From NCBI GenBank assembly GCA_902555695.1, contig CACDTV010000009.1:1-45321 (forward strand): DNA of 45,321 nucleotides, given 5' to 3'. The position numbers were made by a program, and so were the translations under genes. Shown here piece after piece: positions 34,472-45,321 of this stretch; the stretch's first letter is position 1, and the number at the start of each line of letters is the position of its first letter. The DNA comes from an uncultured Alphaproteobacteria bacterium (GTDB lineage Bacteria; Pseudomonadota; Alphaproteobacteria; HIMB59). The notes beneath the pieces were generated by a model. The model saw nothing but the letters and a program-made list of their open reading frames with translations, ran no database searches and had not been told where the DNA came from.

Positions 34472-34545
34472 GCGGGTGTAGCTTAATGGTAAAGCTCCAG
34501 CCTTCCAAGCTGGCTACGAGGGTTCGATTCCCTTCACCCGCTCCA
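34472..34545 (+). tRNA. tRNA-Gly (UCC anticodon)
   Basis: A 74-base tRNA with acceptor stem GCGGGTG paired to CACCCGC, discriminator T, and encoded CCA. The anticodon loop CTTCCAA gives UCC. The T-arm is GAGGGTTCGATTCCCTT. Tyr(GUA)-Gly(UCC)-tuf is the ancestral proteobacterial order. It ends 52 bases before tuf. Confidence 0.97.
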
Positions 34546-34597
34546 AGTACATTGAAAAAATTAAGTAATAGATATTAAAAAGAGGTAACAACTTAAA

Positions 34598-35788
34598 ATG
34601 ACTAAAGAAAAATTTGACAGATCGAAAGAACACGTCAACATCGGAACTATCGGTCACGTCGACCATGGTAAAACTACACTTACTGCAGCAATTACAAAAG
34701 TTTTAGCAGAAAAAGGTGGCGCAGAGTTTACAGCGTATGATGAAATTGATAAAGCACCTGAAGAAAAAGAGAGAGGTATAACAATTTCAACAGCGCACGT
34801 TGAGTATTCAACTGATAAAAGACACTATGCTCACGTCGACTGTCCAGGTCACGCAGACTATGTAAAAAATATGATTACAGGTGCTGCTCAGATGGATGGA
34901 GGTATTTTAGTTGTTAACGCAGCTGATGGTCCAATGCCTCAAACACGTGAACACATTCTTTTAGCTAGACAGGTTGGTGTACCAGCACTAGTTGTTTACC
35001 TAAACAAAGTTGATCAAGTAGATGATCAAGAATTATTAGAGCTTGTAGAAGTTGAAATAAGAGAACTACTATCAAAATATGATTTCCCTGGTGATGATAT
35101 ACCAATCGTAAAAGGATCAGCTCTTGCGGCTGTAGAAGACAGAGATGAAAATATTGGTAAAAATTCAATCATTGAATTAATGTCAAAAATTGATGAGTAT
35201 ATTCCTGCTCCTACAAGAGAATTAGATAAACCTTTCTTGATGCCAGTTGAAGACGTATTTTCTATTTCTGGAAGAGGTACTGTTGTTACTGGAAGAGTTG
35301 AACAAGGTGTAATTAAACCAGGTGAAGAAATTGAAATTATAGGTTTAAAAGATACAACCAAAACAGTTTGTACCGGAGTTGAGATGTTTAGAAAACTATT
35401 AGACTCAGGTGAAGCTGGAGATAATATTGGTGCCCTACTTCGTGGAACTAAAAAGGAAGAGGTTGAAAGAGGCCAAGTTTTGGCAGCTCCTGGCAGTATT
35501 AAACCTCACAAAAAATTTAAAGCAGAGATTTACGCTTTAAGCAAAGAAGAGGGTGGAAGACACACTCCTTTCTTTGCAAATTACAGACCTCAGTTTTATT
35601 TTAGAACCACTGATGTTACTGGTTCAATTAAATTACCTGAAGGCACTGAAATGGTAATGCCTGGAGATAATATTACACTTGAAGTTGAGTTACTTGCTCC
35701 TATCGCAATGAATAACAATTTACGTTTTGCTATTCGCGAAGGTGGTAGAACTGTTGGCTCAGGAGTTGTTTCAGAGATTATCGAATAA
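34598..35788 (+). CDS. tuf: Elongation factor Tu
   Basis: EF-Tu delivers aminoacyl-tRNA to the ribosome. The 396-residue protein has all GTPase motifs: GHVDHGKTT (G1), RGITI (G2), DCPGHADY (G3), NKVDQ (G4) and SAL (G5), then the two beta-barrel domains ending [20 protein letters not shown]. An AGAGG ribosome-binding motif at 34581-34585 precedes the ATG. GC at synonymous sites is visibly higher than in flanking genes, as expected for high expression. This is the copy upstream of secE; a second copy in the str operon is common in relatives. Confidence 0.99.
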   Translation: MTKEKFDRSKEHVNIGTIGHVDHGKTTLTAAITKVLAEKGGAEFTAYDEIDKAPEEKERGITISTAHVEYSTDKRHYAHVDCPGHADYVKNMITGAAQMDGGILVVNAADGPMPQTREHILLARQVGVPALVVYLNKVDQVDDQELLELVEVEIRELLSKYDFPGDDIPIVKGSALAAVEDRDENIGKNSIIELMSKIDEYIPAPTRELDKPFLMPVEDVFSISGRGTVVTGRVEQGVIKPGEEIEIIGLKDTTKTVCTGVEMFRKLLDSGEAGDNIGALLRGTKKEEVERGQVLAAPGSIKPHKKFKAEIYALSKEEGGRHTPFFANYRPQFYFRTTDVTGSIKLPEGTEMVMPGDNITLEVELLAPIAMNNNLRFAIREGGRTVGSGVVSEIIE

Positions 35789-35817
35789 AAATATTCTCTG
35801 CAGTAATACTAATATGA

Positions 35818-35893
35818 AGGAGTGTAGCTCAACTGGTAGAGCGCCGGTCTCCAAAACCGGAGGTTGCGGGTTCGATGCCTGCCACTCCTGCCA
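35818..35893 (+). tRNA. tRNA-Trp (CCA anticodon)
   Basis: A 76-base tRNA lies between tuf and secE. The acceptor stem is AGGAGTG with CACTCCT, discriminator G, and CCA is encoded. The anticodon loop TCTCCAAAA gives CCA. The T-arm is GCGGGTTCGATGCCTGC. It starts 29 bases after tuf and ends 17 bases before secE, so it is probably cut from a mixed tRNA-mRNA transcript. The arrangement is standard in alphaproteobacteria. Confidence 0.97.
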
Positions 35894-35910
35894 AAAATAT
35901 AAATAAAAAT

Positions 35911-36096
35911 ATGAAATTTAATCCTGCTAAATATTTAAGAGAAGTTCGACAGGAGGTATCTAAAGTTACCTGGCCCTCCAAGAGAGAGACTTTCACATCA
36001 GCAGGTATCGTTTTGGTTGTAATTAGTATTGCTGCAATTATTTTAATGCTCTTAGACCAATTTTTTTCTTTTATTGTGAGAATAGTTCTAGGATAG
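35911..36096 (+). CDS. secE: Preprotein translocase subunit SecE
   Basis: SecE clamps SecY in the inner membrane. Starting at ATG 35911 (MKFNPAKYLREVRQEVSKVT) gives 61 residues; an earlier in-frame ATG lies inside the tRNA and is rejected. The amphipathic segment with VTWPSKRET (18-26) precedes one transmembrane helix (about 31-55). This is the short single-helix form typical outside enterobacteria. nusG starts four bases later. Confidence 0.96.
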   Translation: MKFNPAKYLREVRQEVSKVTWPSKRETFTSAGIVLVVISIAAIILMLLDQFFSFIVRIVLG

Positions 36097-36100
36097 TTAA

Positions 36101-36646
36101 ATGGTTGAAAATACTGATACATCAAAGTGGTATGTTGTACACTGCCACTCTGGTTTTGAGAAAAAAGTTGCAGACTCAATTTTAGATGAAGCAAAAAAAG
36201 TCAATTTAGAAGACTCGATTTCAGAAGTATCTGTTCCCACTCAAGCAGTAGTGGAGGTAAGAAGAGGTGTCAGAGTTAACTCTGAAAAAAAATTTTTCCC
36301 AGGATATGTTTTAATCAAGATGATAATGAATGATGACACTTGGCATTTAGTCAGAGATATACCAAAAGTTTCAAATTTTCTTGGCACGAAAGATAAACCA
36401 ATTGCCATATCTGAACGAGAGGTATCTAAATTATTACAAGACATTACTGAAGGTGTTGATAATCCTAAACCTAAGTTTGAGTATGAAGTTGGTGAACAGA
36501 TTAAGGTGTCTGATGGTCCATTTGCTTCATTTAGTGGTATTATAGAAGAGGTTGACAGTTCAAGACAAAAGCTTAAAGTGTCCGTCTCAATTTTTGGGAG
36601 ACCGACACCTTTAGAACTAGATTATTCACAAGTGGTTAAGGGCTAA
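36101..36646 (+). CDS. nusG: Transcription termination/antitermination protein NusG
   Basis: NusG binds the RNA polymerase clamp and links it to Rho or the ribosome. The 181-residue product has the NGN domain with [19 protein letters not shown] (9-27), [10 protein letters not shown] and [12 protein letters not shown]. The C-terminal KOW domain has [20 protein letters not shown]. Length matches the family. It lies four bases from both secE and rplK. Confidence 0.98.
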   Translation: MVENTDTSKWYVVHCHSGFEKKVADSILDEAKKVNLEDSISEVSVPTQAVVEVRRGVRVNSEKKFFPGYVLIKMIMNDDTWHLVRDIPKVSNFLGTKDKPIAISEREVSKLLQDITEGVDNPKPKFEYEVGEQIKVSDGPFASFSGIIEEVDSSRQKLKVSVSIFGRPTPLELDYSQVVKG

Positions 36647-36650
36647 TAGC

Positions 36651-37076
36651 ATGGCTAAAGAAGTTTTAGGATACATAAAATTACAAATTCCAGCTGGTTC
36701 AGCTAATCCGGCACCTCCTGTTGGCCCTGCTTTGGGTCAAAAGGGATTAAACATTCAAGATTTTTGTAAACAGTTTAATGATAAGACAAAAGATTTGGAA
36801 AAAGGTGCACCTATCCCAACTATAATTACTGCATACAAAGATAGATCATTTGATTTTGTCACAAAAAAACCGCCCGTTACTTTTTATTTAAAAAAAGCTG
36901 CAAAAATAAAAAAAGGCTGTCAAACGCCCGGTAGAGCAAAATTAGGTAAGGTTACAATGAAACAGGTCGAAGAGATAGCAAAAGAAAAATTAGAAGATCT
37001 TAATGCATACGATGTTGATCAAGCATCAAAAATAATACTCGGATCAGCAAGGTCAATGGGAATGGAAATTGTATAA
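36651..37076 (+). CDS. rplK: 50S ribosomal protein L11
   Basis: L11 forms the stalk base and activates RelA. The 141-residue product carries [20 protein letters not shown] (residues 8-27), where thiostrepton contacts fall, [16 protein letters not shown], and the C-terminal RNA-binding domain ending [20 protein letters not shown]. It shares one base with the rplA start. Confidence 0.98.
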   Translation: MAKEVLGYIKLQIPAGSANPAPPVGPALGQKGLNIQDFCKQFNDKTKDLEKGAPIPTIITAYKDRSFDFVTKKPPVTFYLKKAAKIKKGCQTPGRAKLGKVTMKQVEEIAKEKLEDLNAYDVDQASKIILGSARSMGMEIV

Positions 37077-37750
37077 TGAATTTAACTAAGAACAAAAAAA
37101 AACAAATCGAAGGTATAGACTTTACAAAGTCTTACAAAATATCTGATGCAGTTAAAATTATTAAAGAAAAAAAATATGTTAAATTTGATGAGTCTTTAGA
37201 AGTATCAATCAATACAGGTATTGACTCTAAGCAGTCTGATCAAAATGTCAGAGGTAGTTTTATACCTCCCCATGGTCTAGGAAAAAAAGTTCAAATCGCA
37301 GTTTTTGCTCAAGGAAAAGCTGCAGAGGAGGCTAAAGCAGCTGGTGCTAAACATGTTGGGGGAGATGATTTGGTTGCTAATCTTGAAAAAAAGATTGACG
37401 TAGATGTAATTGTAGCTACTCCAGACATGATGTCTGTTGTAAGCAAAATTGCTAAAATTTTAGGTCCAAAAGGTCTAATGCCTAATCCTAAAACAGGCAC
37501 AGTGACAAATGACATTAATAGCACAATTGAAAATATCAATAAAGGACTTGTAGCATATAAAAATGATAAAGCAGGAACCATACATGCTGCTTTAGGTAAA
37601 GTTAGTTTTGACGAAAGTAAATTAACTGAAAACGTAATTTCATTTATTGATGAAATAAAAAAAATAAAACCGTCAGGATTGAAGGGTAACTTTGTGAATT
37701 CTGTTTATATATCTTCTTCTATGGGTTTTGGTTTAAGGGTTGAAATTTAA
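37076..37750 (+). CDS. rplA: 50S ribosomal protein L1
   Basis: L1 forms the mobile stalk next to the E site and in E. coli represses the L11 operon. The 224-residue product has the two-domain fold with SFIPPHGLGKKVQIAVFAQG, KILGPKGLMPNPKTGTVTND (the L1 signature, about 130-149) and a C-terminal SSMGFGLRVEI strand. It overlaps rplK and rplJ by one base each. There is therefore no room for an L10-binding leader between rplA and rplJ. Confidence 0.98.
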   Translation: MNLTKNKKKQIEGIDFTKSYKISDAVKIIKEKKYVKFDESLEVSINTGIDSKQSDQNVRGSFIPPHGLGKKVQIAVFAQGKAAEEAKAAGAKHVGGDDLVANLEKKIDVDVIVATPDMMSVVSKIAKILGPKGLMPNPKTGTVTNDINSTIENINKGLVAYKNDKAGTIHAALGKVSFDESKLTENVISFIDEIKKIKPSGLKGNFVNSVYISSSMGFGLRVEI

Positions 37751-38256
37751 TGAATAAAGCTGAAAAACAACAATATATTGAAAAACTTGATCAAATGTCA
37801 AAGGATTATTCTGCTATATTCGTTGCATCATTTTCAGAGATGTCAGTAAAAGAAATGATCGAATTTCGAACTGAAATTAGAAATAACGATGGAGTAACTA
37901 AAGTTTCCAAAAATAATATCGTTAAAATATTTGTTAACAAAGATGATGAAAAAAAAGGTCTAATTGATTTTTTATCTAATCAAAAATTATTAATTTTTAC
38001 AAATAATCCTGTTGGAACTGCAAAAGTTTGTAAAAAATTTGAAAAAGATTTAAAAAAGCTATCTGCAGAGGCAGCTTTTTTTGATAACCAGTTATATTCA
38101 AAAGAGGATATAGCAAAGGTTGCAACTTTACCTTCTCTTGATGAGATAAGAGGAAAAATAGTTGGATTGATTAATGCTCCTGCATCAAAACTTGTAAGAT
38201 TATTACAAAGACCTGATCAGGATATTATTTCAATACTACAAAACAAAAAAGACTAA
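37750..38256 (+). CDS. rplJ: 50S ribosomal protein L10
   Basis: L10 anchors L7/L12 dimers to the stalk base. The 168-residue product shows the N-terminal rRNA-binding domain (SKDYSAIFVASFSEMSVKEM, KVSKNNIVKIF) and a C-terminal helix (NAPASKLVRLLQRPDQDIIS) that binds L12 dimers. The N-terminal part is more divergent than that of the other ribosomal proteins in the window, but position and motif layout are firm. Confidence 0.96.
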   Translation: MNKAEKQQYIEKLDQMSKDYSAIFVASFSEMSVKEMIEFRTEIRNNDGVTKVSKNNIVKIFVNKDDEKKGLIDFLSNQKLLIFTNNPVGTAKVCKKFEKDLKKLSAEAAFFDNQLYSKEDIAKVATLPSLDEIRGKIVGLINAPASKLVRLLQRPDQDIISILQNKKD

Positions 38257-38258
38257 TT

Positions 38259-38266
38259 AGGGAGAG
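38259..38266 (+). promoter_or_regulatory. Strong ribosome-binding site for rplL
   Basis: AGGGAGAG lies eight bases before the rplL ATG in the 18-base gap after rplJ. Most neighbouring genes rely on stop/start overlap and weak motifs. L7/L12 is needed in several copies per ribosome, so an independent strong initiation site here makes sense. Confidence 0.7.
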
Positions 38267-38274
38267 ACAAAAAA

Positions 38275-38649
38275 ATGGCAGATTTAAATAAAATTGTTGA
38301 TGAGTTATCAACACTAACAGTAATGGAAGCAGCAGAACTTTCAAAACTTTTAGAAGAAAAATGGGGTGTAACCGCAGCGGCACCTGTAGCAGTAGCAGCA
38401 GGCGGAGCAGCTCCTGCAGCGGACGCAGCAGAAGAAAAAGATGCTTTTGATGTTGTTTTATCAGCAGCTGGTGATCAAAAAATCAATGTTATTAAGGAAG
38501 TAAGAGCTATTACAGGTCTTGGTTTAAAAGAAGCTAAAGACATGGTTGAAGGTGCTCCTAAAACCTTAAAAGAAGGAGTTAAGAAAGAAGAGGCGGAGGC
38601 TATGAAGACACAGCTAGAAGCCGCTGGTGCAAAAGTAGAACTTAAATAA
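38275..38649 (+). CDS. rplL: 50S ribosomal protein L7/L12
   Basis: L7/L12 dimers form the flexible stalk that recruits translational GTPases. The 124-residue product has the N-terminal dimer helix ([20 protein letters not shown]), an Ala/Pro-rich hinge (about residues 37-55), and the globular C-terminal domain with [20 protein letters not shown] and [20 protein letters not shown]. The hinge codons are clearly more GC-rich than the flanking genes. The gap to rpoB is 25 bases, with no obvious attenuator. Confidence 0.98.
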   Translation: MADLNKIVDELSTLTVMEAAELSKLLEEKWGVTAAAPVAVAAGGAAPAADAAEEKDAFDVVLSAAGDQKINVIKEVRAITGLGLKEAKDMVEGAPKTLKEGVKKEEAEAMKTQLEAAGAKVELK

Positions 38650-38674
38650 TCATTTATTATAGGTTCTATATAAT

Positions 38675-45321
<6,647 letters not shown>

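Noticed and set aside
34287..34481. Open frame of 64 codons running through tRNA-Tyr
   Set aside because: It coincides with the tRNA and the spacer after it, has no ribosome-binding site and no protein-like composition.
35875..35910. Upstream in-frame ATG as the start of secE
   Set aside because: It lies inside tRNA-Trp. The family N-terminus fits the ATG at 35911.
38390..38440. GCA-rich repeat in rplL as a tandem repeat or phase-variable tract
   Set aside because: It encodes the Ala/Pro hinge normal for L7/L12 and the codons are mixed, not an exact repeat.

Overview
The window is a gene-dense, very AT-rich stretch of bacterial chromosome. The gene order points to an alphaproteobacterium: rlmB / tRNA-Tyr / tRNA-Gly / tuf / tRNA-Trp / secE / nusG / rplKAJL / rpoBC, HDAC-xseB-dxs, and an aroC-fabI-pdxH neighbourhood. 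Low GC, almost no intergenic DNA, Lys/Asn/Ile-rich proteins and many start/stop or 3'-end overlaps suggest a streamlined marine lineage of the SAR11, HIMB59 or AEGEAN-169 type. That placement is inferred from style and synteny and was not tested by phylogeny. No rRNA, CRISPR array, insertion sequence, integrase or phage gene was seen.

Layout. (1) 1-9275: S10-spc ribosomal operon from a 5'-truncated rplC to secY, all on the plus strand; rpmD (L30) is missing from its slot. (2) 9266-9430: the first 54 codons of adk, which break off inside a short AT-rich stretch and run into a murF that lacks its N-terminus. (3) 9393-15825: cell-wall genes murF', mraY, murD and ftsW, tightly coupled to a class I glutamine amidotransferase, a histone-deacetylase-family hydrolase and xseB. 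(4) 15838-23463: dxs, then minus-strand aroC and fabI, plus-strand pdxH, and a minus-strand run of a nucleotidyltransferase, pyrE, a tiny DUF2256 gene, a universal stress protein, an Alph_Pro_TM protein and a TauE/SafE permease. (5) 23508-32751: a RibD-type reductase followed by a formate-oxidation island: mobA, fdhD, mobB, moeA, a TusA-like sulfur carrier, a LysR regulator, and the two large subunits of a soluble NAD-dependent molybdenum formate dehydrogenase. (6) 32753-34194: an unrecognised coiled-coil membrane protein, tRNA-Thr and rlmB on the minus strand. (7) 34281-45321: tRNA-Tyr, tRNA-Gly, tuf, tRNA-Trp, secE, nusG, rplKAJL, rpoB and a 3'-truncated rpoC.

How it fits together. Most of the window is translation, transcription and secretion machinery. 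The formate island is a coherent unit: MobA, MobB and MoeA help make the bis-MGD cofactor, FdhD and perhaps the TusA protein sulfurate it, and the LysR protein sits directly upstream of the enzyme genes beside a striking repeat that could be its operator.

The most important observation is the adk'-murF' join. Both genes are essential and both are broken at it. In alphaproteobacteria the usual order is rpoBC - str operon - S10/spc - adk, so the right end of the window (rpoC) would normally lead back to its left end (rplC). The window therefore reads like a circle or tandem repeat opened within rpoC/str/rplC and closed at adk'-murF'. This could be a real tandem duplication or excised circle, a cell-free amplification chimera or an assembly misjoin. 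The sequence alone cannot decide.
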